NCBI RefSeq assembly: GCF_949987535.1
Contig: NC_080067.1
Location: 29,106,039-29,170,038, forward strand
Direction of reading: 5' to 3'
DNA length: 64,000 bases
DNA from: Balaenoptera acutorostrata
Taxonomy: Eukaryota > Chordata > Mammalia > Artiodactyla > Balaenopteridae
In this document: in pieces, positions 13,023-25,964 of the stretch
Layout of the letters: every line of letters begins with the position of its first letter
Position numbering within the stretch: position 1 is the stretch's first letter
Made by a program: the position numbers and the translations under genes
The notes under the pieces: model-generated
Database searches by the model: none
The model's input: only the letters and a program-made list of their open reading frames with translations
What the model was told of the DNA's origin: nothing

Positions 13023-13795
13023 CTTCCTGCACTGTTGGTGGGAATGTAAATTGATAAAACCACTATGGAAAACTTTATGGAGGTTCCTTAAAAAACTAAA
13101 AATAGAACTACCATATGACCCAGCAATCCCACTACTGGGCATATACCCTGAGAAAACCATAATTCAGAAAGAGTCATGTACCACAATGTTCATTGCAGCA
13201 CTATTTACAATAGCCAGGACATGGAAGCAACCTAAATGTCCATTGACAGATGAATGGCTAAAGAAGATGTGGCACATATATACAATGGAATATTACTCAG
13301 CCATAAAAAGAAATGAAACTGAGTTATTTTTAGTGAGGTGGATGGATCTAGAGTCTGTCATACAGAGTGAAGTAATTCAGAAAGAGAAAAACAAATACCT
13401 TATGCTAATGCATACATATGGAATTTAAAAAAAGAAATGGTACTGATGAACCTAGTGGGAGGGCAGGAATAAAGACGTAGACATAGAGAATGGACTTGAG
13501 GACATGGGGCGGGTGGGGAAGGGGGAAGCTGGGGCAAAGTGAGAGTAGCATCGACATATATACACTACCAAATGTAAAATAGTTAGCTAGTGGGAAGCAG
13601 CAGCATAGCACAGGGAGATCAGCTTGGTGCTTTGCTACGACCTAGAGGGGTGGGATAGGGAGGGTGGGAGGGAGGCTCAAGAGGGAGGGGATATGGGGAT
13701 ATGTATGCATATGGCTGATTCACTTTGTTGTACAACAGAAAACAACACAGTACTGTGTAGCAATTATACTCCAATAAAGATCTATTTTTTAAAAA
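13023..13795 (+). mobile_element. 5'-truncated L1 tail nested in an older L1
   Basis: It holds the last part of ORF2 (for example [38 protein letters not shown]) in a frame open from 13051 to 13428, then an L1 3' UTR with a G-rich patch at about 13500-13700, AATAAA near 13773 and a short A-run. A 10-bp duplication ATCGGGTAGA at 13013-13022 and 13796-13805 marks the insertion. The host L1 on the minus strand continues on both sides. Confidence 0.92.
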
Positions 13796-13805
13796 ATCGG
13801 GTAGA

Positions 13806-13905
13806 GTGATTCTTATTTTTCATTTTCAAAAGTGTTTTAAATATTCTAGATCTTTTGCCTTTCCATAAAATTTTAAAAGAATATTGTCTGTATATACAAA
13901 AAAAA
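13806..13905 (-). mobile_element. Old L1 fragment, minus strand (continuation after the nested L1)
   Basis: The sequence gtgattcttatttttcattttcaaaagtg continues the minus-strand ORF2 of the host element interrupted at 13022. Confidence 0.6.
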
Positions 13906-16097
13906 TCTTTCTGGGCACAAATACTTTTAGAAAATCAAGTGTGTGAGACAACAAGGAAAACCAAGCTTATGGGGCATTGAAAATTAATAAACGATTAAAT
14001 GACATTTAAGAATTATTCCAGCCTGAGAACATACTTTTACAAAGTCTATAATCTAAACCGACCTATTAAAACCTGCTTTGTTGTCTATTTTTCTTCTTTA
14101 ATAATAATATGTTAATTGCATTTTTATGAATCCATATTAAATATATTTGCAAGAAGAGGTTAAAGAAGATTAAATGCTAAAATTTCAAATCAAAGTGTGA
14201 TGACATTATAAAAACAGATGTAGACTTTGAAGAAAAGTAAATAAAAGCACAAGTAGTAAAATAAAAAAGTTAAAATCGAAAATCTCTCTTGGGTAACACA
14301 AGACTTATAAGACATTTACAGGCTCTGTTATACCATGTAACAGGGGCAAATAAACATTTATAATGATAGCAAGTATAAGTCAAAGGTAGTGATTTTTGTT
14401 ACTTTTATAGGAAGGTTTAAGTCACATACATAAAATTTCAATGGTCCATTTTTTATAATATTCATTGTATTAATATCATCTAGGTTTCTAATTTTCTAAA
14501 TCTTTATTCATACATTAAAAGACTTAGAAATTGGATACAGGGTAGGATGAGAAAATCTGTAACTACCTTGGTCTTTATCCTTGGCTTGGCAACTTAGAAT
14601 ATAATGCTCCTTTCTTATCTTTACACTGAGAATATACAAGAGACAAGTTGCATAACTAGAGAGACTTAATATATTTTGCCTGAAACAAGGAAGCCTCAGA
14701 AAGAGAGAGGAACATGCACTCTGATTATAAAATTATCTTCAAGGAACAAAATGTAATGGAGGAAGAAAATTATTCTAAATCTCCATGTAGACAAGGAAAT
14801 GGCCTGAAGATAAGAAAGATAACATTTGAAGTAGATATTAATAAAGAAAAGTTCTTATACATCAGAAATTCTGAACACTTAGATGGCTGTACTCAAGAAG
14901 AGTACACCAGAGACGTTCATACACTTAGACCCAGCTGGGGACAAGAGAGTGGGGATATTAATAACCCTTATTACTGGAGAATATTTCAATAATGTTCTCT
15001 CCAGGAAATACAAATGGTGTCATTAGGGAATGAGAACTGAAAGAAACAGTTTTCCAACAGCCTTCTATATCTGAGGAGAAAATTTATAGGTTAAGGTAAA
15101 GCTGCTAGCAGTGTTTAATCAGGACAAGATTGGAGATAGAAAGTGATCTTTTCTTTTTCTCTTTTCCTCAAGCTCACATTGCCAGAAGTGTCCATAAAGA
15201 AGCATTACTCCAGTTAAGTGGTGTGTATTAGAAATATTAAGTGATAAGACTCTAAGTATTTGTTTTCATTATATTGAATATCTGTGTGTGTGTGTGTGCG
15301 TGTGTGTGTATGTTTTTGGCTTTGTTTTTTCATTTTTTGTTTTGTTTTTACTTTGAATTTGGTGAGAAAGAAAAAAATAGAGACTGGAATAAAAGTTAAA
15401 ACTTGCTATATCATGTTTATTGTAAAGTTCATGTTAGTTATCAAGGGCAAGGAAGGACATAATCATTTATCTTCCTGAATATGTTTAATAATGTATTGCT
15501 ATTATGTTAAACTAGCATAACTAGGCTCTTAAATCTAAATTATCTATACATGAGCAGTTCTGAGTTTAAAAATATACTCAAAAGATATATGTTATTCTGA
15601 CTTCTAAAAAAATCTATATCCTATAAATAAAACTCTATATTTACAGGAGATGCAATGTAGAGATCTCTTTAAAAAAAAAGAAGAAAGAAAAAAGCAGCCA
15701 CTGCCTTGTACTTGTACTTGTGGAATATTAAGAAACACTGATATTTAGAACCAACTTCCAGATGGCTCGATAAGAGGAGCCCTTCCCCATATAATGGTCA
15801 CCTAAAAAACCACAGAAACAGTGTGCTTTCGGAGAAGAGAGTATCTGCCTGTGGCCCTGGCCACTTGTCGCAAATATGGCTCATGCCACATGTGAGATGG
15901 CCTAGTAGCATGGGAAGCATGGAACTGAGAAAGGTGAGGTCACTAAGTAGACAAAGCGAAGCTCATTTAGAACTCTAGATGAGAACAACTGCCTACATAC
16001 CATTCATCCTTTATGATGCCAAAGTTATTGATCACACATCTGGCACCTAGACAATTGTCAAATCAATGGCCATTCATTGCTTCATTCAGCACATATG
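13906..16097. other. SLC9A9 intron, mostly unannotated
   Basis: AT-rich. Contains the (GT)n run at 15283 and A-rich patches at about 15670. A 92-codon plus frame at 14714-14992 has no recognisable product. Confidence 0.45.
15283..15310. repeat. (GT)n microsatellite
   Basis: gtgtgtgtgtgtgtgcgtgt with one CG interruption. Confidence 0.9.
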
Positions 16098-16438
16098 TGT
16101 CTTAGTCTGACATAACAAAATACCCTAGTCTGGGTGGCTCCAGCAACAGAAAATATTTCTCACAGTTGTAGAAGCTGGGATGTCTACGATCAGGGTGTCA
16201 GCATGGCCGGGTCTGGTGAGAGCTTTCTCTCTGGCTTGCAGAAGGCTAGCTGCTTGCCATGCAAGAGCAAGCTCAGTGGTGTCTTTTCTTAATTCTATCA
16301 TAGGGCGCCCCACCCTCATAACCTCATCTAAACCTAATTGTCTCCCAAAGGCTCCATCTCCAAATAACATCATATTGGAAGTTAGGGCTTCAACTTATGG
16401 ATTTGAAGGGGACACATTATGTGAGGGGAGTCCATAGC
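16098..16438 (-). mobile_element. MLT1-type LTR (ERVL-MaLR), solo
   Basis: cataacaaaataccctagtc, ctcacagttgtagaagctgg and gttagggcttcaacttatgg follow MLT1 order in antisense. No internal region is seen. Confidence 0.87.
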
Positions 16439-17174
16439 AATATGTACTGATTATCTGTTATGTGGAGGCTCTGGGCACACTTATCCTATCTCCTTCACAC
16501 CACGGATTTGGGAAACAGAGGACTTTAGGACTGAAATAAATTACTTAGGCTACCAGCAAAATACTAGAAATTAAAGATTAGTATTGACTTAGGAGTTTCT
16601 TTTAGCAAAACACTATTTTCCAAGAACACATGCTATTTTGCTTACAAACCAGGAAATTCAGAACTCATTGTCAAAACTTGTGTTTTATTTTGTTTTATGG
16701 GTACTTTGATTCTTTGGATTTACCTTTCTTTTTCTCTTTGTTTTGGACAACTAATGGACATAATTTTATACTTTTGGGGGTTATAGACTATATCACCTCA
16801 TTTTAGATGGGTTTACTGTTCAGAGACTTTGACATATTTCACATACTCAGTTGGAAAATTAGCATCATCTTGGGGAATAAAAGAATTACCTGAAATTAAA
16901 TGTGGTTTCATTTAAAGTTGGCCTCTAAGGGATTCTTATGTTAATTATGTTGATGTTCTATTCATAACAATAGAAGACTATTGAACCAAGGAAAGCTTTC
17001 AGGCAAGGACCCCTGCTGCAGAAAAAGTGCAGCTTCCTGTTTATCTTTAAACAGCAAAAGTGAAACTTAATCTGTTATAAATTTGCAAATGTGCTCTGAA
17101 CAGGGTGAAGGTCATATACAGCTACATTTAAATCACAAGAATACAAGTACCCCCTAAGGCATTTTCATTGAAGG

Positions 17175-17480
17175 TGCAAAGCAAGAGTCTAAACCTAAAC
17201 ATTTATTGAGCACTCACTCTGTGCTACCTGTTACCGAAGGCACAGTGGGAGATGCAATGGCGAGGAAGCTTGGGCTCCTGTATTCTAGGGCTCATGGTTC
17301 TACAAAAATGAGTCTCTTAACAGGTAAATTATGATCAAGTATATTAGAGGTATAAAGAGTATGCTTTGCATGTATAGTCTGATGAAGAAAAAGGTAAGAT
17401 TGCTAAACTTCATGAGGGCCCAAATCATGGCCATTGTCAACAAATGTGCAATGTTTAAGGCACTGAAATCAATGGTGGGG
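17175..17480 (+). repeat. Fragment of the same old repeat family
   Basis: acatttattgagcactcactc, tgctacctgttaccgaagg and cacagtgggagatgcaatgg are a head-type match. Confidence 0.45.
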
Positions 17481-17559
17481 TGAAAGAGGTCTTTGCACAT
17501 GTGGTTTTCTATACTTGAATCATTTTTCTCCCATTCAAATTTTCTCTAGTTCTTTCTTC

Positions 17560-17800
17560 TATAACCCTCACCCAAATTTCACCTAATTCCAACTGATCTT
17601 CAGAGCTCAGCTGAGCCTCTGATTTCTCTAGGAAGCCTCCACTGAGGTCTGGGCCTGGGTTAGGCTGACTGACATTCCCAGTACAAACTGTGCTTGGCTT
17701 ATCAGGTGACTTATGACATTACACTGTAATTGGCTGGCTCTTTGTTTATCCACACACGTAGATCAATGCCAAGCACATAAAAGGTCAATGAACAGATGAA
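17560..17800 (+). repeat. L2 3'-end relic
   Basis: tctaggaagcctccactgag resembles the L2 3' UTR word 'aggaagccttccctga'. It is followed by caagcacataaaaggtcaatgaa as in the L2 tail. Confidence 0.6.
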
Positions 17801-18059
17801 TGTTCTGATTCTTCATGATTCTTGATTACAAATGGAAAAGTGGTTGATACCTCTTAGTTCAATGGAACGGTTGAGTAATTGTTTCTTCAAGTTTGGCTTC
17901 TGCCCTTTTATTATTTATTGAGACCCTTAAAGCCTCGTACTGAGAGTCAAGAGACCTGGGATCTGTTCTCAGGCCTGCCCGACAGGATGCGTGATCATTT
18001 GCCTCATCTGAATCTGTGCTGTCTCATCACTAAATGGAGGTTTTTAAGACTAGCTTGTG

Positions 18060-18160
18060 GTCTTTAGCCAGAAGTGCACATCAGAATCAACTGTGAAACT
18101 TAAAAATGTATGAGTTATTCATGCTAGTGTCCTGACTCTAGAGATTTGGATTCAGCAGAG
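18060..18160 (+). mobile_element. MER5-like hAT fragment
   Basis: gtgcacatcagaatcaactg and gagatttggattcagcag match the centre of MER5-type elements. The ends are lost. Confidence 0.6.
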
Positions 18161-18164
18161 AATG

Positions 18165-18830
18165 AGTTACCTGAAAGCTCAGGCTCCTCTCTCTTCCCTC
18201 TGTACCACCTTGGTCCAAGGCCCGTCACCTCACACTCTGACTGTGCCCCTGACCAACACCCTGGTCTCTTGGCCTAACAGCCTCCATCCTTTCTTCCTTC
18301 CAGACTATCGATGTCCCTCTGAACAGCTTCCTCAGAATCTAGCTTTATGAGGTGGTGATCTGACCCAGAAACCATAAGTGGCTTCCTACAGCCCATAGGA
18401 ACACTTCAATCAGAATTTTGCCCCCCTTTTGGGGTCTACCTCCCCTTGTCCACTGAGAGCTTTGCATACCAACAAGGTGGTCTTCTTTCTCTCCGTAAAC
18501 AATTGTTATCCTTGCCCCTATGCCATGATCCCACTGTTAAGCCTGTGTTTCACTTCTTTCTGCCTCTGTTCCACCCCCCATGAAGTTTTCCTGGAATACT
18601 CCAGTCCACATTGCTCTCTCTTTCTTGGAAATCCTACAAAACATATTGCTCATGCCACTCATATTATTAAATGATAGTCTGAGATGAATCAGTAGTTTAA
18701 TATGATCTATTCTTTACTCTCAATTATTAATCTTTTAAAAGGTTGGAATTACAACTTCTTTACACAGCTTAATATCTCTCATAGTATCCAAAACATGAAA
18801 CTCAGTAAATGCTTTTGAATTGAATGATTA
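18165..18830 (+). repeat. Probable L2-type relics
   Basis: Pyrimidine-rich sequence with gaaatcctacaaaacatatt and a tail (atagtatccaaaacatgaaa, cagtaaatgcttttgaattgaa) in the style of L2 3' ends. Boundaries are loose. Confidence 0.4.
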
Positions 18831-18884
18831 CAGTGGCTTCAGACTCTCAAGATACGAGGTGGTGACGTTCATGTGTTCCTTCAT

Positions 18885-19790
18885 TCATTCGGGCTCTAGG
18901 GGATAGCAGAAAACAAGAGATAGTTTCTGCCTTAAAGGGGTTTCCAGATTAGTTTAAAATAGAAAAAAAAAAGTAATATGTAAGTTGTTGTGAAGGAAAC
19001 AAAAGTAGGATAAGAAGATAGAAGATATATTTATGTGAAGGGTTGGAGTGTTCAGGGTGGTTAGGCAAACCACTTTGGTTAGGTGACATTTGAGCATAGA
19101 CTCTAATGAGGGAGAGGCCATGTGGGTGTCTGGAAGAAAAGCACTCCAGGTTTCTGGAACAGTAGGCGCAAAGGCCCTGAGGCAAGGATATGCCTGATAT
19201 GTTCACAGAGCAGCAAAGGGGCTGGTGTGGCTAGAATGGAATCAATGTGGGGCAGGAGGTGGGGGTGAGTGGAAGGAGATAATACCAAAGAGGTAACCGA
19301 GCCAGATCATGCTGGGCTCTTGAACAGCAAGGCTTCTGAATTTTATTTTGAGATGGAAAACTTCAGGAAGGCTCTTGGCAGGGTAGTGCTAGGATCTAGT
19401 CTATGATTAAAAGGATCACTCTGGCTCTGCTATGAAAAACAGATCTCCAGGCTGGAGGCAGGAGGTCAGTGAGAAGCCTGCTGCATAATCCAGGCAAGAA
19501 GCGGAAGTGCATCAGAACAGGATGGTAGCATGGTAAGTGCTGGAATAATGTCAAAGGTTGACAATATTTGCTGATGGGTTGGATGAGGGCTATGAGAAGA
19601 AGAGAGAACTCCAAGAACTTATGGCCTGAACAACTGGAAGAATTGGGGGAAACTGTGGGAAGAGCATATTGGGGTGTCTGGGGGAGATCAAGGGTTATAT
19701 TCCAGCCATGTGAAATCTATGATCCCTGGTAGTCATACAAGCGCAGAGGTTGAGTGGGTGGTTGGATCTAAGAGTCTGGAGTTCAGGGGA
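18885..19790 (+). repeat. Old long interspersed repeat (family not named)
   Basis: Carries the common mammalian consensus words ggtgacatttgagcatagac, gcgcaaaggccctgaggcaa, aaaaggatcactctggctct and gagtctggagttcaggggag in the usual order. I recognise the consensus but cannot name the family with confidence. Related copies are at 25965-26480 and 52600-53780. Confidence 0.6.
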
Positions 19791-19949
19791 GAGGGTTAGA
19801 GTCTTTTTTACTGGAGACAGTGGGGAGTTCGGAGGAAAGTTTGGAGTTTGAAAAGTGTGGGAAGATAAAGCTTATTTTAAACCATGTTTTATCTTGCTTT
19901 AAGAACTTTGTGCTGTTCTTCCCAGGCTTCCCCTCGCCCCCTTCCCCAG

Positions 19950-20240
19950 TCTCCCCCGCCGGCCCCCAGCCCTGGCTGCTCCTCTTCATCATTTCGGTCC
20001 TCAGAAAGGCTGCCCTGACCATGCCATCTAAGTGCCCTCCACTTGAACCCAGGCCTTTTTTACATGTCATGTATTACACTGATCACCATCTGAAATTATA
20101 TGTTTGTTTTTTAGCCTTTAAGACTTGTGTCCCTCCACAAGAAAGTGAGCTCAGTGACAGCAGGCCCAGTGCTAGGATGATGCCTCTCATATAGTAGGCA
20201 CTCCTTAAGCATTGGATAAATGCATGAGTGAATGGATGAG
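19950..20240 (+). repeat. L2 3'-end relic
   Basis: gaaaggctgccctgaccatg, agaaagtgagctcagtgaca, atagtaggcactccttaagc and gagtgaatg follow the L2 3' UTR order well. Confidence 0.75.
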
Positions 20241-21131
20241 GGAAAGATCATATTTTGCCTTTGAAACACAATTGGAATCCAAAGGAAAATGAACAGTAGT
20301 TGGACAGGGATGGAGAAATGTCCCTGAGAAACTGACCCATTCTTTAAAAGAAATATCCCTTAGATAAGTTATTTTGCTGCCTTTCTTTTCATTTGGGATA
20401 TAATCCATTGCAATACCTTTTTTCCTTTCATTTCAAGTACATCACTCTGATAAATCAAACCCTAGTTTGAGTCTACAATAGAATTATGTATTGCTTTTAC
20501 CTTTGCTGAAGTCCCATGGCCTTGCAAAAGGTAACTACTTTCAGCAAAAATGTCAGTCTGATTTCAAAATACATTTTCTAGGATAGTACAACCTTGTTAT
20601 ACAGTCCCATTTTCAGTTCAACGTCATTTTATCACATGGAAACGAAGCCAACAGATTGTTTCAGTGAAAAAGCCTCTGCATTCAAAAATAAATTGAGTTT
20701 CTCTGGAAACTAAGTCTGTGTTAGACAAGCAGAACTTTCTTTCCTTCATCTCTCTTCCTGAACTTGAATCATTTAAACCTAAGGCCACTAAGAAGGAATG
20801 CGACGTAACTTCAATATATTTTTGCATAAAATGAAGTGTGTTTTTGGACACCTTAGGGAGCCAGGAAGGGTAATTGTAAATAGGATTAGCTCTGTCACAG
20901 CTCTGAGTCAACATGCATAGATGCTTCTGTCTTTGGAAGTTTATTTTTACGTAGGGAAGGTAGATGTGGTAGGAAACTGTGGAATAATCCTTGCCACTAG
21001 CTGAAATCTTCAATGGAGGGTTTCAAGAGAAAGGCTAAGAGACATCAGAAGAAAGTCAACTTTCTGTGAGCAGTACCCAACTTATGGCCAGCTTGTGTTT
21101 CAAAGGTCAACTTATAAGTTTCCTGTTTGAC
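20241..21131. other. SLC9A9 intron, no recognisable feature
   Basis: A 129-codon minus frame (20624-21013) lacks any motif and has no splice context. Treated as chance. Confidence 0.45.
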
Positions 21132-21351
21132 CAGTGGTTCTCAACTTGGGTGAGTTTGTCCCCCAGGGAATATTTGTCAATGTCTGAGGACATTTGTGAT
21201 TGTCCACAACTGGAAGGTGGGAGGCGCTAATGTTAATCTAGTGGGTAGAGACCAGGGGTGCTGCTAAATATCCTACCATGTACAAGACAGACCCCACAAG
21301 AAGGAATTATCAATCCCCAAATATCAATAGTTGCTGGTTTGAGAAACCCTA
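21132..21351 (+). mobile_element. MER20-like hAT DNA transposon
   Basis: cagtggttctcaacttggg, tctagtgggtagagaccagg, ggtgctgctaaatatccta and ttgagaaaccct are in MER20 order with inverted ends. Non-autonomous. Confidence 0.9.
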
Positions 21352-21636
21352 GTTTAGACACTGGATTGCTTTTTCCCATAGGAGCAATGCTAAAAATGTT
21401 CCTACTGCAGAGGGCTATTTTGGCAAAGATGGCTATCTGTCCACCGGAACCTATTTTTATCATCCATGCTATGCTGCTATAACTGCATAAACTACATTTC
21501 CTAGCGTCTCTTGCAGCTAGGAATACAGCTGGTTCTCACCAGAGAAATGAGAGCAGAGGTGATACATGTCTTTTCTGGGCCCAGTCTCTCTTTCCCGTTC
21601 CACCAGCCAGTTATAAATCATGATGAATCCCTATAG

Positions 21637-21825
21637 CAGTAGCTCCCAGACTTTAGCTACATCAGAATTACCTGGAGGACCTGTTCAACCTTAGATTGTT
21701 GGGCTCCACCCCCAGAGTGTCTGATTTCAGTCAGTGGGTGGTGGGGCTTGAGGATTTGCATTTCTAACAAGTTTCCAGGTGTTGCTGATACTGCTGGCCC
21801 GGGGAACACACTTTTAGAACCCTTG
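21637..21825 (+). mobile_element. MER5A-like hAT DNA transposon
   Basis: cagtagctcccagacttt, tacatcagaattacctggagg and aacacacttttagaaccc. Diverged. Confidence 0.8.
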
Positions 21826-23994
21826 ACTTAGGGGATTATGATGCCACAGATGGAAGGAGCCTGGTGATATCTGAATCACCACCTGGAGGAGAGGCATCTT
21901 TCCCCCACCCTCATGTTAATATCAACCCTACCTGTGACTTGAATGAGAGAGGATTTACTACTGTGGTTCAACAACTGAATTTTAGGAGTCTGTGTGTTCT
22001 AGCAGCTTAGCCTATCATAAGGCTCTCTACATCTACCTACCCTACATCTCTCTCCCTTACATGTCCCTGTAGAATCACAGAATATTTTCTTAACAGATGA
22101 GGGAATATGGGCTGGGAAGGATGGAGTAGCCAAGGTTACATAGTAAATGGTATGGCTCGTTATTCAATCTGCTTCATTCCCCCCATTGAATATATAACCC
22201 ATAACAAAGATAAAAAATCACGATTATCTTAATAATTTGAATTTTTAGGAAAGATGCGAAGAAGAAAATTTTCTTCCCCTTTCCTAGGCAGACGATCAAC
22301 CTGAGGCAACATTTTGAAAAAGATATTTTGCCTTTGCTCTCCCTCCCCAATTCTTTCTGTGCCTTCTCTCTCTGTGTCTCTGTCTCTGTCTCTCTCTCCC
22401 CTTCCGCGCATTACTGCCATCATGCTGCTCTCCCCATCCCAGTCCCAGCCACCCTACTCTAAAATGATCGGTTTTTGACTCTCCAGTCAAAACCCCCATT
22501 TCCGCATGCAGCCAAAATGAGCTTCCTGCCAGGAAGAAAACAATTGGAAGGAAGAAATCTGCTGGGGAAGGGTAGCACACAATTCTCCTGAAGGGCGTGC
22601 TTTTAAAAATAGTTAACATGCATGCTTTCACATTTACTTGTGGAATTTAAAACAGCTCCAGGAAGGTCTAGTGACATTTTTCAGGCACTGAGGGAAGTGG
22701 ACGGTGAGTGGGACTGAGGATCCTGTAAAGGGAGGAAAAGGCTGTTATTCACAGGCAGGGCATCTCTGGTGTCTCCTTCTGCCCTCGAGTGCGACCACAG
22801 GTCTCTAAAAGTTCCTGGTGCTTTTGGAAGAGGGTCAGTGGGAGGCTGGGCAGTGCGGCTGGGACCCAGCCCTACTCACAGAGGTTTGGTCTGTCTGTGA
22901 AGGATTTGGTTGCCCAAACAGCACTGGAATGTCCCCAGTATATTACAGCAAGTGCCGAAAATTCCTAAATGATGTAATGGCCCTATGGAAATTTAGCACA
23001 AGGCATTTTTAAATGTAACTGCTTCTTGCTTATTTGCACATATAACTTACTAGAGTCAGTCCTATTGACTTCTTCTGAACTCTATCCACAGAACCTGAGG
23101 GCAGAATTAGAGGGATTTATGCATGGCACAGACAGACTTATTTTTTGAGCTTTGTTCGTGTGCATTGATGGTTTTCTAAGGTTATGTCTACCGAATGCCA
23201 AAAACAAGCAAGCAATTAGTAAGCAAATTCAGGCAGAAAACAGGGAAAAACAATGTGGTCCTTTTGTTTGCCTCAGCGGACAGGTTAGCTTGGTTAAAAC
23301 TATCAGTCAGACATTTGTGATATCTGTGACACTCCTGAAAAACTGAAATGCACACAGGAAGTTCCCAAATTAAATAAGATTATTTATTTTTCTGTATCTA
23401 AGGCCTTATCCTTGAAACACAGGGAGAGGTGACAAGTGTTCTGGGTTGTCCCCTTTCATTACTCAGTGTCTCTCAGGGGCTAGAGTGTTCTTATTGGCTA
23501 CTCTCTCTATATAGTGCGGTTGGGTAATCTACAAGGCCTTGCCACTTTTTCACACTCAATAAATGTCTAAAAGTAGATAGTGGCATTTTGTATGTGTCAA
23601 CTTGCCCCAGAGGGGGCTACAATATATTTTCATCACAAAAACTGGTATTTTGAGTTTCACTTTTGAGTTTACAACGTTTCATGTCTTAGTGCCAGGAGTA
23701 GGTCACTGCTGCAACTAAAAGTAGAATATCAGCAATTGTCCTTAAATGCAGGGGAGGGGAGTGGAGCCTTGGATCTTGCCTTCCACAGGTATGTCACTGG
23801 CACTTAGCACTGGCCTCAGACTAGGTCCTCAGCAGTGATCTGATGGTCAAACCTTATTTAGAATAAAAATCTTAATCTCTGATAGGAGGTTTTTCCGAGA
23901 GCAGTTGTGAGTTTATATGAATCATGTCTCTGTGAAGCACTAACGGCTATCCCCTCTCTGGTGGTTAAAGAAAGTGATGGAAACTCCCAATTGT
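21826..23994. other. SLC9A9 intron, no recognisable gene
   Basis: Apparently single-copy sequence with one pyrimidine-rich simple repeat. No exon of SLC9A9 or another gene seen. Confidence 0.45.
22365..22402. repeat. (TCTCTG)n-rich simple repeat
   Basis: Pyrimidine-rich tctctgtgtctctgtctctg run. The arginine/glutamate-rich minus-strand frames at 22229-22631 come from it. Confidence 0.8.
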
Positions 23995-24165
23995 CGAATG
24001 TGGCCTAAGTGGCGGTCCCTGTGCCAGGCATTTTATATACACTTTCTGCTCTGGTTTTCAACACTGACCGTCTAAGGTAAGTACCATTTTACAGCCACAG
24101 GAGCTGAGGTTTAGAGAGAGTTAAGCATAGAGTGGCCCATGGCTGAGACTGCTTCAGAGCCTGAG
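23995..24165 (-). repeat. MIR-type relic
   Basis: gtgccaggcattttatatac, aagtaccattttacagccac and gctgaggtttagagagagtt. Diverged. Confidence 0.5.
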
Positions 24166-24981
24166 CCCTCTGCATTTCACCAAAACAGTAGCTCCTATTT
24201 AGAAAATATGTGGGCTGCCCAATAGAATCGAACATGCCGCTTAAAAATGCAAGAGCTAATAACTTTTACTGTAAATTTATTTTGGAACTAAGTGAAGAAT
24301 ATGCTATTTTGACCTAATCATAGGAGAACACTATGGGGCTGGCTGTAGCTCAGAGCTCGTTCTCAGATGTTCTGAATTTGTCATCATCACATAAACTTTT
24401 CTCAGCATTTGAAACCACGAGGACTTAATGGGATCTTCAGTTCATACGGACCTACCGTGCTTGTCTACTTTGTCACGGCAACGCGGCACGTGGTTATTTG
24501 TTACTCAAGATGTCTTTTGTCTGACTGTTTGGTACGCTGGTTAGAACATTTTCATGACTCATTCTCTGCATAAGCTGGTCAACCCTGCCCCATCTGAAGA
24601 CCTCAGAAGACCTTCACCCGTCAGCCACCTGTTCACTAATGCCTGCCCCGCGCCACAGTGGGTGCCACGTGAGACAGGTGGGGACTGGGTAGAAGTTCAT
24701 CCTCTCTAATGGAGAAAACGTCCTCAGCCTATGTCCCATTAGCTGGTTAGTGACCTTGTACTGGTAAGGAAGAGAGAGTGGCCTAATTAATTGCACAAGA
24801 TACGCCCAGAGCAGGAAGGAGATGTACCACCACGGGAGCGGGAGGGAACACTGGACTCTGGGAGAGGGGCTGCGAAGAGGAAGGCTTGGCAAGGAATGCT
24901 TGACAGCCTGATGGCGTCATCTGGGCTGTCGCTCTCTGGAAGGATGAACAAAGGAAGAGACAAGGAGAGAAAGAGTCCTGT

Positions 24982-25084
24982 CGGGAATTCCCTGGCGGTC
25001 CAGTGGTTAGGACCTGGCGCTTTCACTGCCAAGCCCGGGTTCGATCCTTGGTCGGGGAACTAAGATCCCCGCAAGCCAAAAAAA
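24982..25084 (+). mobile_element. tRNA-derived SINE, short type
   Basis: It reads gggaattccctggcggtccag, then gggttcgatccttgg, and ends with an A-run. The duplication GAAAGAGTCCTGT (24969-24981) against GAAACAGTCCTGT (25085-25097) has one mismatch. It sits about 120 bp from a long-type SINE in the same orientation. Confidence 0.92.
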
Positions 25085-25201
25085 GAAACAGTCCTGTTGC
25101 TTAGAAGACTCAGACTCTCAGACAACCCTTGTACATACATTTAAAGAAATCTTTTTCCCGAGCTGAAGTCAAGCCTGATTCTTGATTCAAATAATTTGGC
25201 T

Positions 25202-25540
25202 TGGGCTTCCCTGGTGGCGCAGTGGTTGAGAATCTGCCTGCTAATGCAGGGGACACGGGTTCGAGCCCTGGTCTGGGAAGATCCCACCTGCCGCGGAGCA
25301 ACTGGGCCCGTGAGCCACAATTACTGAGCCTGCGCTTCTGGAGCCTGTGCCCCGCAACAAGAGAGGCCGCGACAGTGAGAGGCCCGCGCACCGCGATGAA
25401 GAGTGGCCCCCGCTCGCCGCAACTGGAGAAAGCCCTCGCACAGAAACGAAGACCCAACACAGCCATAAATAAATATAAATAAACAAATAAATAAATTAAA
25501 AAAAAGTAAATGGTAGCAGAATTCTTTAAAAAAAAAAAAA
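25202..25540 (+). mobile_element. Cetacean tRNA-derived SINE, long type
   Basis: Complete element with head, long body and a compound A-rich tail. The duplication ATAATTTGGCT (25191-25201) against ATCATTTGGCT (25541-25551) has one mismatch. Open frames over this element are SINE sequence, not genes. Confidence 0.93.
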
Positions 25541-25964
25541 ATCATTTGGCTCATATAAAAGTCCCAGGGTTTTTCATGAGATCTTAGGTCTTTAACTGGA
25601 AATCATAAACATCCATCCAACAAAAAGCAAGCAAAGATTTGAAAAACAGTTTCATATCCGAATGCTACTGTTGAGGAAGTGTTAACAATGTTTGCTGTTA
25701 CGAATGCTCAGGGAAGGGTTTTTTAGCCTGAAGTGAGTAGGTGAAAAATATTTTCTTTTATTTCAAAAACAAAAGTCTTTATTTGTTGATCTCTTTCCTT
25801 AAATTTATTGTTGCTTAGCTCCCACCTGGGCAAACATGGTCTGAGAGCTGCCTTTGGGGTCAATTCTGGATTCAGAAGTTCCCAGGCTGATAGAACAGGA
25901 ATGGATAGTCCTTAAGTGAAATTTTAGTGAAATGTACACTTTTAGTTGCATAGACATTGTTGTA

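Noticed and set aside
16180..16437. Overlapping plus and minus frames at an LTR
   Set aside because: They fall wholly inside a degraded MLT1 LTR, which has no coding capacity.
25201..25482. Open frames of 80-118 codons on both strands over SINEs (also at 1287-1586, 47040-47390, 50122-50533, 54157-54482)
   Set aside because: They repeat the same peptide words wherever the GC-rich long-type SINE occurs. They are translated SINE sequence, not genes.
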